A stretch of 64,000 nucleotides of DNA from Flavobacterium sasangense DSM 21067 (GCF_000686885.1 NZ_JMLU01000003.1:1-64000), one strand, 5' to 3'. Positions 24,530-34,113 are shown, numbered from the stretch's first letter. Notes: generated from the sequence alone by a model not told the origin. Numbers and translations: made by a program.

Positions 24530-25648
24530 ATGATAAAAAAATACTCGATTTACGCTTTTATTATCAGTATCTCTCTTCTTATTTATGCTTGTTCAGACGA
24601 TAATGATGAAGAATACACTCCCGTTTCACCAGTTACAGTTGACTTAACACAAGTCCCTTATCCGAAACTATCTGATTACAAATTCTTTGAAGGTGAAATG
24701 AAAAATCAAATTCCTTCTTTGGATGTTATTCCTTACGAACCAATTTCTTCCCTTTTCACAGATTACGCTCACAAAAAAAGATTTGTGTGGATGCCAAATG
24801 GTACAAAAGCGTCATATACAAGTGATGATGAAATTCTGGATTTACCTGTTGGGTCTGCTATCATAAAAACTTTTTATTATGATAATGTACAACCATCAAA
24901 TACTACAAGAATAATCGAAACTAGAGTGATGATTAGAAAATCAGACGGATGGATTTTTGCTGATTACGTTTGGAATGAAGATCAAACTGAAGCCGTTCTT
25001 GATTTGAATGGAAGCACTAAAAACATCACTTTTAGAGATGACAACAATGTAACGAGAACTATTGATTATAGAATTCCAAATGAAGCCCAATGTATCGTTT
25101 GTCATAAAACAAAAAGTTATGAAGGCGGAAATTATGTTCAAAGAAATATTCCAATTGGGATTAAACCTCAAAACCTAAACAAAACATACAATTATGGTAG
25201 CGAAACTAAAAATCAATTAACCAAATGGATTGAGTTAGGCAAGCTAGATAATTTTGCGTTACCTACGGAGGCAAACACCATTGTAAATTACAATGATAAC
25301 ACACAACCACTTGAGAAGAGAGTTCGATCTTATTTCGATATTAATTGCGCTCATTGTCATAAAGAACATGGACATTGTGATTACAGACCTATGAGTTTTG
25401 CTTTTTCTGAAACGTATAACAACCAAACCAATATGGGCGTATGTGTGGACACTCAAGACATGCAAAATTTTGAACCTGCATTATCAAAAATCGTAACTCC
25501 AGGAAATATTTACAGATCTATGCTTTATCATAGATTAAATACCGTTGATGAAACCTACAGAATGCCTTTACATGGAAGAACAATAATCCACGAAGAAGGA
25601 ATTCAACTCGTAGAAGAATGGATTAATTCATTAAATCCTTGTAACTAA
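24530..25648 (+). CDS. Diheme c-type cytochrome lipoprotein (SO2930-like)
   Basis: This 372-residue protein has a lipoprotein signal (IYACSDD) and two heme-binding C-x-x-C-H motifs: CIVCH (about residue 190) and CAHCH (about 275). The rest is largely beta and contains segments such as VWMPNGTKASY and GTKASYTSDDEILDLPVGSA. The arrangement fits the SO2930 family of diheme cytochromes. A TATATTTG -7 element lies at 24492-24499. It opens a set of envelope redox genes, and the FG-GAP/ASPIC protein gene follows after 26 bp. The electron partner is not known. Confidence 0.85.
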   Translation: MIKKYSIYAFIISISLLIYACSDDNDEEYTPVSPVTVDLTQVPYPKLSDYKFFEGEMKNQIPSLDVIPYEPISSLFTDYAHKKRFVWMPNGTKASYTSDDEILDLPVGSAIIKTFYYDNVQPSNTTRIIETRVMIRKSDGWIFADYVWNEDQTEAVLDLNGSTKNITFRDDNNVTRTIDYRIPNEAQCIVCHKTKSYEGGNYVQRNIPIGIKPQNLNKTYNYGSETKNQLTKWIELGKLDNFALPTEANTIVNYNDNTQPLEKRVRSYFDINCAHCHKEHGHCDYRPMSFAFSETYNNQTNMGVCVDTQDMQNFEPALSKIVTPGNIYRSMLYHRLNTVDETYRMPLHGRTIIHEEGIQLVEEWINSLNPCN

Positions 25649-25674
25649 ACACCAAACTATAAAACAACTTAACT

Positions 25675-27735
25675 ATGACAAAAACGCTACTTTTTACTAT
25701 ATCAACATTTCTCTTTTCTATAACAAATTTTGCTCAAGACAATTGTGCTAGTCCTTTTGTACTATCAGGTTCAGGAATTTATAGCGTTGGGGTTATAAAC
25801 GGAACACAACCAACTACTTTTTGTGCTCCAAATGGTGCAATTCCTGTTGCGAACATTCCTGCCGGAGAATGGTATTCTTATACACCAACACAAAATTTTT
25901 CGGTGAGTATCTCATCTGATATTGCGGCAAACACTCCGAGAAAAGATACACGTCTACATATTTACACAGGAAATTGTGCTTCTCTAACTTGTGTTGCTGG
26001 AGACGACGATACAGGTTCTGGATATTCTTCTGTTGTTAATTTTAATGTAACTGCAGGAACTACTTACTATATTGTTTGGGATAACAGATGGTTAAATACT
26101 ACTAACAATACTGGTTTTAGTTTTCAACTTACAGAGAGTACAATATTAATTCCTACTGCACCAATTACTTATACAACACAAACAGTGGCAACTATTAACA
26201 GTGGTTACAACATCTGTGTAGTTGACATGAATGGAGATTATAAAGATGACATTGTTGGTATAAGCGCGGCTAATATGAGAATTCATTATCAAACTTCTAC
26301 TCCTGGAACTTATACAGTTACAGATTATCCATTATCTGGAACCGTTTTACAACCAAATTGGAGTATGGCGGCGGGTGATTATAACAGAGATGGATTTAAC
26401 GATCTTGTATTAGGAAACGGAAGTGGTGCTACAATATTAACTTCAAATAGTACTGGAACAGCTTATACAACATATACTCCTGGACAATATATCTTTTCTC
26501 AAAGAACAAATTTTTCAGATTTAAATAATGATGGAAATTTAGACATATTCGTTTGTCATGATATTGCTCCTAGTTGTTATTATTTGAATAATGGCAGTGG
26601 TGGTCTAACTTTTTATCAATCAACTGTTACTTCTGGAGCTATGAATATTGCTACAACAACAGGAAATTACGCTACTCTTTTTACTGATTTTGATAATGAT
26701 GGTGATTCTGATGTTTTTGTTTCAAAATGTTCCGGACCTCCATGTGAATTATATCGTAATGACGGAAGTGGCGTGTATACTAATATTTCTGCATTAGCTG
26801 GAATTAATATTACTCCGATTCAAACATGGTCAACAGCTGTTGCTGATTTTGACAACGATGGAGATATGGACATCATTATTACAGCAAGTTCTGGAGCGCA
26901 TAATTTTTTCAGAAATAATTTAGACACTTCAAATAGTGTGGAAGAAGCTTATTCTAACATTACTGCAGGCTCTGGATGGGATACTAATGCATCAACAAAT
27001 ACAGATAATATAGCTTATGATTTTGATAATGATGGAAAAGTAGATGTTTTAGGTGGTGGAAATAAAATAATGTTTAATCAAGGTAATAACATCTTCGCTC
27101 CTGTAACATATAGCGGATTAGCTGTATCTGCAGTAGGTGATTTAAATAATGATGGATTTATAGACTTTCAAAATGGAACTACTATTCAATATGCAGTTCC
27201 AAATGGAAACAATTGGATAAAATTCAATTTACAAGGGGTTCAAAGCAATAGAAATGGTATAGGTGCCCGAATTGAGATTTATGGTGCGTTTGGAAAACAA
27301 ATTAGAGATATCAGAAGCGGTGAAGGATTTAGGCATATGAGTACATTGAATGCTCATTTTGGAATTGGTACTGCAACTGCCGTAAGTCAAGTGGTTGTAA
27401 TTTGGCCATCAGGAACAGTTGATGTAATAAATAACCCAACAATTAATCAAGCTTTAACTATTATTGAAGGTTCTAGCCCATTGAGTGTTGCTGATAACAA
27501 CTTAAATTCTATTAAATTGTACCCAAATCCTTCAAGCGATATAATTACACTTTCAAATACTGAAATGCTAAATATCAAGCGTATTTCAATTATTTCAACA
27601 CTTGGAAACATGATAAAAGAAGTTACATTGTCAAATTCTAGTTTTTCTGTTTCAGAATTAGCACAAGGTGTTTACATTTTATCCATTGAAACTACAGACG
27701 GAGAAAAATACTCTAAAAATTTTATAAAAAAATAA
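25675..27735 (+). CDS. Secreted FG-GAP/ASPIC protein with T9SS sorting signal
   Basis: The 686-residue protein has a signal peptide (1-21), an N-terminal beta-sandwich (about 23-155) of the bacterial PPC type, and several calcium-binding FG-GAP/VCBS repeats (DLNNDGNLDIFV, DFDNDGDSDVFV, DFDNDGDMDIII). An ASPIC/UnbV segment follows (about 525-600, NRNGIGARIEIYG to VVIWPSG), then a C-terminal type IX sorting domain with LYPNPSSDIITLS. It should be exported to the surface. It probably pairs with the upstream cytochrome, with which it is transcribed. Its binding target is unknown. Confidence 0.9.
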   Translation: MTKTLLFTISTFLFSITNFAQDNCASPFVLSGSGIYSVGVINGTQPTTFCAPNGAIPVANIPAGEWYSYTPTQNFSVSISSDIAANTPRKDTRLHIYTGNCASLTCVAGDDDTGSGYSSVVNFNVTAGTTYYIVWDNRWLNTTNNTGFSFQLTESTILIPTAPITYTTQTVATINSGYNICVVDMNGDYKDDIVGISAANMRIHYQTSTPGTYTVTDYPLSGTVLQPNWSMAAGDYNRDGFNDLVLGNGSGATILTSNSTGTAYTTYTPGQYIFSQRTNFSDLNNDGNLDIFVCHDIAPSCYYLNNGSGGLTFYQSTVTSGAMNIATTTGNYATLFTDFDNDGDSDVFVSKCSGPPCELYRNDGSGVYTNISALAGINITPIQTWSTAVADFDNDGDMDIIITASSGAHNFFRNNLDTSNSVEEAYSNITAGSGWDTNASTNTDNIAYDFDNDGKVDVLGGGNKIMFNQGNNIFAPVTYSGLAVSAVGDLNNDGFIDFQNGTTIQYAVPNGNNWIKFNLQGVQSNRNGIGARIEIYGAFGKQIRDIRSGEGFRHMSTLNAHFGIGTATAVSQVVVIWPSGTVDVINNPTINQALTIIEGSSPLSVADNNLNSIKLYPNPSSDIITLSNTEMLNIKRISIISTLGNMIKEVTLSNSSFSVSELAQGVYILSIETTDGEKYSKNFIKK

Positions 27736-27751
27736 TTCAACTAAACTCATT

Positions 27752-27790
27752 AAAAAAAAGCTGATTCTTAAACTTGAATCAGCTTTTTTT
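27752..27790. terminator. Bidirectional hairpin terminator
   Basis: Arms 27752-27767 and 27776-27791 are complementary with A and T runs at the ends. The converging FG-GAP and DUF5777 genes stop on either side. Confidence 0.9.
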
Positions 27791-27801
27791 TATTGCTTTA
27801 T

Positions 27802-28680
27802 TTAAAACACTCTCACTAAATTAAATCCGAAACCAAATTCTCCTTTAGTCCAATCGCCAACGGTTTGCCCTAAATATCCGGTTTCATGCATTGCAGTCGA
27901 GTTAGTAAAATGCATCTGAAAAACGTGACCTCCTGTTTCCAAATCGAAACCTATTGATAATGGATTCTTGTAAATAGATTCATTAGCTCTGTTTAAATGA
28001 GCGGCATAATCTACGTTAAACGACCAACGCTTGGTTAATTTATAACGACCTCCTATTCCAATGGCATATTGTGTATTGTCTTGAGGATTTGGAGAAATAA
28101 CCATATTATTTTCATCTAAAATATCACGTAATGTATTTTCATGGAAAACCGTTGGAGCTAATTCTAAAGATAACTTTTCTGAAAATTTACGCGAAATTAA
28201 AAGTTGAGTTACATATCCTAAACGATTTTCGAATTTTAAATTTGGATAATTTTCCTTTTTTAATTCCGAATTAACGGCAATGCTATTAAATCCAACTATT
28301 GTTACCGGAAAATTATTCTCACCTTGAGCAAATAAACGATATTTAACTGCAGCATCATATGTTTTCTGAAAACCACTTCTCGAAATATGAACGGTTAACC
28401 AATCGTTTACTCCGTATAAAAACTTCAACTGGGTATTGGCATTATCCAATCCAAAAAAATCATCAAATCCATTATTCACAAATCCAAATCGGTGCGCTAC
28501 AATGAAGTAAAAATCACCTTTTGAAGCTAATTTTGTAGATTCTAAATTCACAATTTTCAAAGATTTAAATGCCGATTCAACTTTCTGATTTTGCGGAATA
28601 GAATCAATTTCGTTTAACAAATCATCTTGAGCAAATCCAAAAAAGGGAAACAAAAAGGAAAATAAGATTAGTTTTTTCAT
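27802..28680 (-). CDS. DUF5777 outer-membrane beta-barrel
   Basis: The protein has 292 residues from the ATG at 28680, which starts the signal peptide (KKLILFSFLFPFFGFAQ). The body alternates beta strands with aromatic girdle residues and ends in a short strand with terminal phenylalanine (FNLVRVF), as in outer-membrane barrels of DUF5777. It lies at the end of a minus-strand group with a DOMON-like protein, an ankyrin protein and an OB-fold protein. The function is unknown. Co-occurrence with the cytochromes suggests an outer-membrane partner in the same redox process. Confidence 0.82.
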   Translation of the reverse strand: MKKLILFSFLFPFFGFAQDDLLNEIDSIPQNQKVESAFKSLKIVNLESTKLASKGDFYFIVAHRFGFVNNGFDDFFGLDNANTQLKFLYGVNDWLTVHISRSGFQKTYDAAVKYRLFAQGENNFPVTIVGFNSIAVNSELKKENYPNLKFENRLGYVTQLLISRKFSEKLSLELAPTVFHENTLRDILDENNMVISPNPQDNTQYAIGIGGRYKLTKRWSFNVDYAAHLNRANESIYKNPLSIGFDLETGGHVFQMHFTNSTAMHETGYLGQTVGDWTKGEFGFGFNLVRVF

Positions 28681-28690
28681 AAAATTAATT

Positions 28691-29458
28691 TTAATCAACG
28701 ATTAGTACTTTTGTTGCGAGTTCATTTTCAGAAGCAACTTTAACTACATACGTTCCTTTTTGCAAATTGGATGTTTCTATTCTTAAAGAAGTTGTATTTG
28801 ATAATTCTTTTTTGACAAGTCTTCCTAAATAATCATAAATAAAAACGGTAGCATTAGCCGTTAAATCAGATAAATCAATAATAACATAATCTTTAGCAGG
28901 ATTTGGATACATTTTAAATGCTGACAATTCGAAATCATTATTTCCTAAAGTAAAATTAGCTGCAGCAACTCCTCTTCCACCATGATAAGTTAACGAATAG
29001 TTGTTAGCGGTACTTCCGTAAGCCCAAATTAAACTTATTGGATTTGGATTGGATGAAAATATGTAATCATTAGTATCTCCCGTACTTAATGCTCTTGTAG
29101 CAATAATAGTTCTAACTGAGCCACTAACCGTATTAGAGGTAATTGTCCAATGCTGAACCCCGTCAGAAACAGGAGCTGCGAATCCTGTCAAATAACGATC
29201 AAATGAAGGCAAAGCAACCGTGTTAGCATGACAAACCACAACATCAGTTCCTGCAGTCATAGAAGTAGCCCCAAAACCTAATGCAAACCAACGATCTGAA
29301 GGTCCAGTCAATCGTAATGTAACATTAGCATCAACATCGATTTTTGCTGTCATTGCTACTCCCGCTGTTGAATTTAGGTTAACAGTTCCTGTTGAATATC
29401 CTTGAGCAGCAATATAGTAACTAGACAAAAGATAAAATAATAGTGTAATTTTTTTCAT
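28691..29458 (-). CDS. DOMON-like secreted protein with T9SS sorting domain
   Basis: This 255-residue protein has a signal peptide (1-19) and an immunoglobulin-like beta domain (20-170) with the DOMON signature DRWFALGFG and TDVVVCHA. A type IX sorting domain follows (about 175-255, MYPNPAKDYVIIDLS). DOMON domains bind heme or sugars and pass electrons in several enzymes. A histidine follows the conserved cysteine in VCHA, and methionine is available, so heme binding is possible but not shown. Its gene is tightly spaced between the DUF5777 and ankyrin genes. Confidence 0.8.
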   Translation of the reverse strand: MKKITLLFYLLSSYYIAAQGYSTGTVNLNSTAGVAMTAKIDVDANVTLRLTGPSDRWFALGFGATSMTAGTDVVVCHANTVALPSFDRYLTGFAAPVSDGVQHWTITSNTVSGSVRTIIATRALSTGDTNDYIFSSNPNPISLIWAYGSTANNYSLTYHGGRGVAAANFTLGNNDFELSAFKMYPNPAKDYVIIDLSDLTANATVFIYDYLGRLVKKELSNTTSLRIETSNLQKGTYVVKVASENELATKVLIVD

Positions 29459-29461
29459 AAT

Positions 29462-29977
29462 TTATAAATTTAATAGTTGTTGAATTTGTTCGTCTTTTAG
29501 TTGTAAAGCATAATCAATTGGAGACATACCTGAATTATCTTTTATATTTGGATTGGCCTGAAATTGCACAAGAAGAGCAATCATTTCATAATTTCTAAAT
29601 TGAATCGCATAGTGTAATGCTGTGAATCCGTTTCTATCTTGCAAATCGATATTAGCTTTAGCTTCTAATAATAACACCGTTAATGTTTTATCATTTTTAA
29701 CAATAGCTGCCATAAGAGCTGTTCCATTAGAGCTATTAAAATTTACATTTGCCTTCTGTTGTACTAAAAAAGTAGCTACCGCTAAATTGCCGTTATAACA
29801 AGCTAATATCAATGGCGTAAAACCTTGAGGAGTAAGTGAATCAATTAAATCAGGCGCATTGGATAAAATTGCATTCATTTCTGCAACTGTTCCTTTTCTG
29901 GCCACATCAAAAATAGTAGGTTGAGAAAAAATTGCGTTTGAGACAATCAAAAGGATAATTAAAAAATATTTTTTCAT
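29462..29977 (-). CDS. Secreted ankyrin-repeat protein
   Basis: This 171-residue protein has a signal peptide (1-19) and four ankyrin repeats, with the helix-capping pattern GFTPLILACYNGNLAVATFLVQQKA, GTALMAAIVKNDK, GFTALHYAIQFRN and GMSPIDYALQLKD. Ankyrin repeats hold other proteins. In the periplasm such proteins are often linked to catalases or peroxide defence, but none is adjacent. It lies 4 bp downstream-side of the OB-fold gene region and 4 bp before the DOMON gene. Confidence 0.85.
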   Translation of the reverse strand: MKKYFLIILLIVSNAIFSQPTIFDVARKGTVAEMNAILSNAPDLIDSLTPQGFTPLILACYNGNLAVATFLVQQKANVNFNSSNGTALMAAIVKNDKTLTVLLLEAKANIDLQDRNGFTALHYAIQFRNYEMIALLVQFQANPNIKDNSGMSPIDYALQLKDEQIQQLLNL

Positions 29978-29986
29978 CTTATAAAA

Positions 29987-30391
29987 TTAATCTTCTATAA
30001 TACATTGATCCATTCTTAATTCTTCAAAAAGTTCATCGTATCCAATAAATCTGCCTTTTACTTTTACCAAATCGCCATTTTTCACTTTTTTAATTTCTTC
30101 CTTAGTTAGCAAAGCAATAAGCTTATTATCTAGAGTTATACTGTTTTGTTTTAAATCCAATGCGGTAACATTTCCGTATATGGAAATAGTTTGATCGGCA
30201 TAAGTAGCGGTTGAAGAATCAGGATTGTTAATAAAGCGTTGCGATAATTCGCTCACACTAGTCTCAAAAGCCGCATTTTCTGATGCTATGTCCCGATGTG
30301 ACTGATACAAGAAAAAATACAATGCGATAATGGATAGTAATAATCCAAAAACAGAACCTAATAGTAATCTAAATCTCAATTTTCTAGTCAC
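29987..30391 (-). CDS. Membrane-anchored OB-fold protein (tRNA_anti-like)
   Basis: The protein has 134 residues from the GTG at 30391. The longer frame to 30448 would run into the divergent cytochrome gene. One hydrophobic anchor (about 8-30) is followed by a periplasmic OB-fold of the tRNA_anti-like family (PF12869): QTISIYGNVTALDLKQNSITL and GDLVKVKGRFIGYDELFEEL. Similar small proteins stand near redox or stress genes in Bacteroidota. The name does not imply RNA binding here. It heads the four-gene minus-strand group, divergent from the cytochrome gene with about 16 bp between starts. Confidence 0.75.
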   Translation of the reverse strand: MTRKLRFRLLLGSVFGLLLSIIALYFFLYQSHRDIASENAAFETSVSELSQRFINNPDSSTATYADQTISIYGNVTALDLKQNSITLDNKLIALLTKEEIKKVKNGDLVKVKGRFIGYDELFEELRMDQCIIED

Positions 30392-30407
30392 AACTAATAT
30401 ATTTAAA

Positions 30408-30770
30408 ATGAAAAAAATGATACAAAAAATCTCCTTGTTAGTGCTCATTTTTACAACGATAAGTTGTACAGAAGACAGTATTTCTGATTTAAGTGAAACT
30501 GAAATCCCAACTTCAATAAGCTATCAGAACGATGTAAGATCTATTATTCAAAACAATTGCTTAAACTGCCATGGTAACCCTACCAACTTTGGAGCACCAA
30601 ATTCTCTTACTACATACGAGAATGTAAAGGCTTCGGTTTTAAATAATTTAATTGACCGAATTTCAAGAGTTGAAGGAACATCTGGAGCTATGCCTTTGGG
30701 AGGACCGAGATTATCACAAAACGACATCAACATCATCATCGAATGGCAAAATGCTAATTTTCCTCAATAA
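30408..30770 (+). CDS. Monoheme c-type cytochrome lipoprotein
   Basis: The protein has 120 residues from the ATG at 30408, where the signal begins (MKKMIQKISLLVLIFTTISC, lipobox Cys20). One heme motif, CLNCH, lies near residue 50. The distal methionine is probably in GAMPLGGPRLS. The size fits a small class I cytochrome. It precedes yceI by 15 bp. With the diheme cytochrome upstream it makes the cluster a likely electron-transfer unit at the envelope. Confidence 0.88.
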   Translation: MKKMIQKISLLVLIFTTISCTEDSISDLSETEIPTSISYQNDVRSIIQNNCLNCHGNPTNFGAPNSLTTYENVKASVLNNLIDRISRVEGTSGAMPLGGPRLSQNDINIIIEWQNANFPQ

Positions 30771-30785
30771 CTAAATCTTATACTT

Positions 30786-31325
30786 ATGAAAAAGAAACTA
30801 TTTTTGGTTTTACTTTTGATTACCAATTTCTCATTCGCTCAAGACAAATTAATCACTAAAACCGGAACCATTACTTTTGAAGCTTCAGTGCCTTCATTTG
30901 AAGAAGTAAAGGCAAAAAATTCAGGTGTTTCTTGTGTGATTAATACCAAAACTGGCGAAATTGCTTCACTTGCCTTATTAAAAGGGTTCCGATTTAAGGT
31001 GGCGTTAATGGAAGAACATTTTAACGAGAATTATGTGGAAAGCGATAAATTCCCTAAAGCTACTTTTAAAGGAAAAATAGAAAATTTCGACCTTTCTAAA
31101 ATTACTACAACAGCAACCAATTATACCATAAAAGGAAAATTAGAACTGCACGGAAAAACAAAAGATATTTCGATAATCGCAAAAATTAAAAAAGGAAAAG
31201 ATGGCATAGAAATTGTATCTGACTTTACCGTCAATACAGATGACTTTGACATTGAAATTCCAAGTGTAGTGAGTAAAAAAGTTACTAAGAAAGTAAATGT
31301 TCGTTTTGAATTTGTATTGAAATAG
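30786..31325 (+). CDS. YceI family periplasmic protein
   Basis: This 179-residue protein has a signal peptide (1-18, ending SFAQ) and the lipocalin-like YceI fold: GTITFEASVPSFEEVKAKNS, then DKFPKATFKGKIENF and the C-terminal FTVNTDDFDIEIPSVVSKKVTKKVNVRFEFVLK pattern. YceI proteins bind long isoprenoids such as quinones. Placed between a cytochrome gene and a small secreted protein gene, it fits a role in carrying a quinone or lipid in the redox set, but this is inference. Confidence 0.9.
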   Translation: MKKKLFLVLLLITNFSFAQDKLITKTGTITFEASVPSFEEVKAKNSGVSCVINTKTGEIASLALLKGFRFKVALMEEHFNENYVESDKFPKATFKGKIENFDLSKITTTATNYTIKGKLELHGKTKDISIIAKIKKGKDGIEIVSDFTVNTDDFDIEIPSVVSKKVTKKVNVRFEFVLK

Positions 31326-31366
31326 TATTTTATTATATTTACATTATTATACAAACAAAAACTCAC

Positions 31367-32041
31367 ATGAAAAAAATCACACAAATTGCATTAACAGCGT
31401 TGTTATTTGTAGGAATTACAGCCAATGCACAAACACAATTAAAAAAAGGTTCTGTAACTTATAACATGACAATGCCGGGCGCAAGTGAAGAAATGGCTGC
31501 TATGGGCGAAAGCACTATCACTGTTCATTTTAACGAAACCATGCAAGCTACCGATATGAGCATGATGGGCGGCATGATGTTGATGAAAACTATTGTTCCA
31601 TCTGCAAACAAAAAAGATTCGAAAATGACAATGGAGGTAATGGGCATGAAATATGAAATTACTGATGTAGGTGAAGATGCTTCTAAAACTTCAAAAGGTT
31701 TAAGTAATTTAGATGAAGCTAAAGAAATTGTTTACGATAAAAAAGACACTAAGGAAATCGTTGGTTTTAAATGCTACAAAGCGACTATTACAATGAACGA
31801 TGGAACTAAAAGTACGTTCTATGTTACAGATGCAATTGCACCACAAGCACCATCATCTCCTGAAGCTAAAGTTAAATTAGCAGGATATCCATTAGAAATG
31901 ACGATTCAAACGGCACAAGGTGACATGGTTATGACGGCTACAAAGTTTTCAAAAGAAATTCCTGCAGATGCTTTTAAAGTAGGCGAAGGTTTTACAAAAG
32001 TAACTATGGAAGAGTTCCAAAAACAAATGGGTGGTATGTAA
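31367..32041 (+). CDS. DUF4412-like secreted protein
   Basis: This 224-residue protein has a signal peptide (1-21) and is rich in methionine and threonine. A motif MSMMGGMMLMK near residue 67 has clustered methionines that could hold copper, although this is not established. The pattern KGSVTYNMTMPGASEEMAAMGES matches DUF4412-type proteins. It lies 41 bp after yceI and ends at a strong terminator, so it may be the last gene of the cluster. Confidence 0.75.
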   Translation: MKKITQIALTALLFVGITANAQTQLKKGSVTYNMTMPGASEEMAAMGESTITVHFNETMQATDMSMMGGMMLMKTIVPSANKKDSKMTMEVMGMKYEITDVGEDASKTSKGLSNLDEAKEIVYDKKDTKEIVGFKCYKATITMNDGTKSTFYVTDAIAPQAPSSPEAKVKLAGYPLEMTIQTAQGDMVMTATKFSKEIPADAFKVGEGFTKVTMEEFQKQMGGM

Positions 32042-32062
32042 TACTAACCTTTTATAATATAA

Positions 32063-32096
32063 GAAGCACTGAGAAATCAGTGCTTCTTTTGTTTTG
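32063..32096 (+). terminator. Rho-independent terminator
   Basis: Ten-bp arms (32063-32072 and 32077-32086) enclose a 4-base loop, followed by a T-rich tail. It closes the redox cluster on the plus strand. Confidence 0.92.
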
Positions 32097-32210
32097 TCTA
32101 AATATTTTTTTTTAAAACTAGCATAATAAATGATAAGATTTTTTTTATATTTTTGGTAAAAATGAATATAATTTTCATTAAAAAAATTAATAGTATTAAC
32201 TAACAATTAT

Positions 32211-33296
32211 ATGAAGACAAAATATTTATCAATTATATTACTTCTGTTATTTAGCAGTATTGCAAATTCACAAATTAATAGTAACTATTTGACCGGAGAA
32301 TGGATTAAAGTAAAAAACAGAATGATAGATGGAAGCAAAAATGTTTCAGAATCATTTATATCTTCAAAATTTAATAAGTGGAAAATTTCAAATAAAAAAC
32401 TATGTATTGATTCCGAGCCTGTAAATTCATACGAAGAAGATTGTTTAGACTATAATTTGGAAAATAATTTCATGAGAATTTCTTTAGAGTCTGGTTATGA
32501 AATTACAAAACTCACTTCAGACACTTTAATAGTAATACAAAGAATCAATGGAATTAATGAAATCGACAAATTAGAAAAACTTTGGTTCGTTAAATCCTCA
32601 ATTGTTAAAAATCATTATGTAAATAAACACGCAAACGATTCTATTTTAATTGCAAATGAACACTTTACACCTACTTTAAATAAAAATTTTATATCAGAAA
32701 TCCACAAAATTTTTTTAAAAAAGAATAATTATCCAAATTTTAACTTAGTTGGTAACATTATAATTTTTCCAAAAAAAGAGAAAATAGAATTAGAGATAAA
32801 TAATTCTGATGATAAAAATGTAATTGAAAATAATATTGCAATAGATTATATAAAAAATATAATTGAAAAAACATATAATGATTGGAGTCTGAATGATTTT
32901 AAAAATTTCAATAAAATATACATTTCATTTATAATAAAAAGCGAATCTTATAAAAATAAGGAAAGTTCATATAAGGGAACCCCAATATTTTACTTTATTA
33001 ACGATGTAGATGAAATTGATAAAATTTATGGAATAAAGTTGGAGGATTTAAAATCTTCAGGAGAAAATTTTAAAAACGGAATTATTGCTTTTGAAGATGA
33101 AAAATACGATAAAGCAATAGATTTTTTTATGAAATCATACAATAATGATAACAGAAAGATTGATGCATTATATAATATTGTTGCAATTTATTCACTTTTA
33201 AATAATCAAATAAAAATGTGTGAATGTTTGAAGAAATTAAAAGATTTGGAGCAAACCGAAGGAATAAAACTATACAACGAAAATTGTTTGAATTAA
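32211..33296 (+). CDS. Secreted protein of unknown function with TPR-like C-terminus
   Basis: This 361-residue protein has a signal peptide (1-20) and an uncharacterised asparagine- and lysine-rich body. Near the C-terminus (about 285-345) a tetratricopeptide-like helical pair is visible: GIIAFEDEKYDKAIDFFMKSYNN and ALYNIVAIYSLLNNQIK. The gene is more AT-rich than its neighbours and uses AAT and AAA codons heavily, which may mean later acquisition. It stands alone with 257 bp of gene-free DNA after it. The family was not recognised. Confidence 0.7.
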   Translation: MKTKYLSIILLLLFSSIANSQINSNYLTGEWIKVKNRMIDGSKNVSESFISSKFNKWKISNKKLCIDSEPVNSYEEDCLDYNLENNFMRISLESGYEITKLTSDTLIVIQRINGINEIDKLEKLWFVKSSIVKNHYVNKHANDSILIANEHFTPTLNKNFISEIHKIFLKKNNYPNFNLVGNIIIFPKKEKIELEINNSDDKNVIENNIAIDYIKNIIEKTYNDWSLNDFKNFNKIYISFIIKSESYKNKESSYKGTPIFYFINDVDEIDKIYGIKLEDLKSSGENFKNGIIAFEDEKYDKAIDFFMKSYNNDNRKIDALYNIVAIYSLLNNQIKMCECLKKLKDLEQTEGIKLYNENCLN

Positions 33297-33552
33297 TAAC
33301 AACAAGCAAATGTCATTTCAAGTATTATAAACTTGTAGAAAAACGTCAATATATATCATACAAACCAATCAATAATATAAATAAACAAGTACTTATATTG
33401 ATGCAAGCTTTTAAATTGTAACAATTTAAAATTACTTGTATTGATTATATATTAAATTGAAACGCTTATTTTATTTTAAAGTTTTTTTATTTTAAAAAAA
33501 ATATACTATCATTGTATCCTACTAAACTAGTATTAAACCAAGCTCCATAAAC

Positions 33553-34095
33553 ATGAAAAAAATCCTTTTATTATTAGTATTGACTACGTTCACTATTAAT
33601 GCCCAAGAAAAATTTGATTTCCCATTGAATGAAAACGGGCAAATTATCTTCTCAGAAGTTGTATCTGCGGAAGGAAAAACCAAAGATGACTTGTTTAACA
33701 ACTCTAAAATGTTCTTTGTAAATATCTATAAAGAAACACAAGATAAAATTAAACAGGATAAGGAAGCTTTTTCGGTTACTGATACCCAGTATTCTTTCAT
33801 GACGATTAAGGCAAACGGAAGCGAGACAAAAGTTAAAATATTTTATACTATTTCTATTATGTCAAAAGACGGCAAATACAAATACGAAATAAAAAATATC
33901 TTTATCAAGTCGAGTGCTGAAACAACTATAGAGAAAATGTTTGATAAATTGGCTTCCGAAAAAGCGGTGGATAATCCAAAATTAATGGAAACTCTTAAAG
34001 CCTATTATGCAGAAATCAATTCTACAATTGCAACCATTAAAAGCGACATTAAAAAAGAAATGGCTAAATCTAGCGCATCAAAAAGCGACTGGTAG
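33553..34095 (+). CDS. DUF4468 secreted protein
   Basis: This 180-residue protein has a signal peptide (1-17) and the DUF4468 pattern (FDFPLNENGQIIFSEVVSAEGKTKDDLFNNSKMFFVN), a TATA-box-binding-like fold found in Bacteroidota envelope proteins. The last 40 residues are helical and lysine-rich. It is separated from upstream genes and ends before a double terminator region. The function is unknown. Confidence 0.85.
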   Translation: MKKILLLLVLTTFTINAQEKFDFPLNENGQIIFSEVVSAEGKTKDDLFNNSKMFFVNIYKETQDKIKQDKEAFSVTDTQYSFMTIKANGSETKVKIFYTISIMSKDGKYKYEIKNIFIKSSAETTIEKMFDKLASEKAVDNPKLMETLKAYYAEINSTIATIKSDIKKEMAKSSASKSDW

Positions 34096-34113
34096 TTTGA
34101 TTACAAAATACAT

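Noticed and set aside
33224-33421. Plus-strand ORF after the TPR-like secreted gene
   Set aside because: It overlaps the end of that gene out of frame and has no start signal; no sign of a protein.
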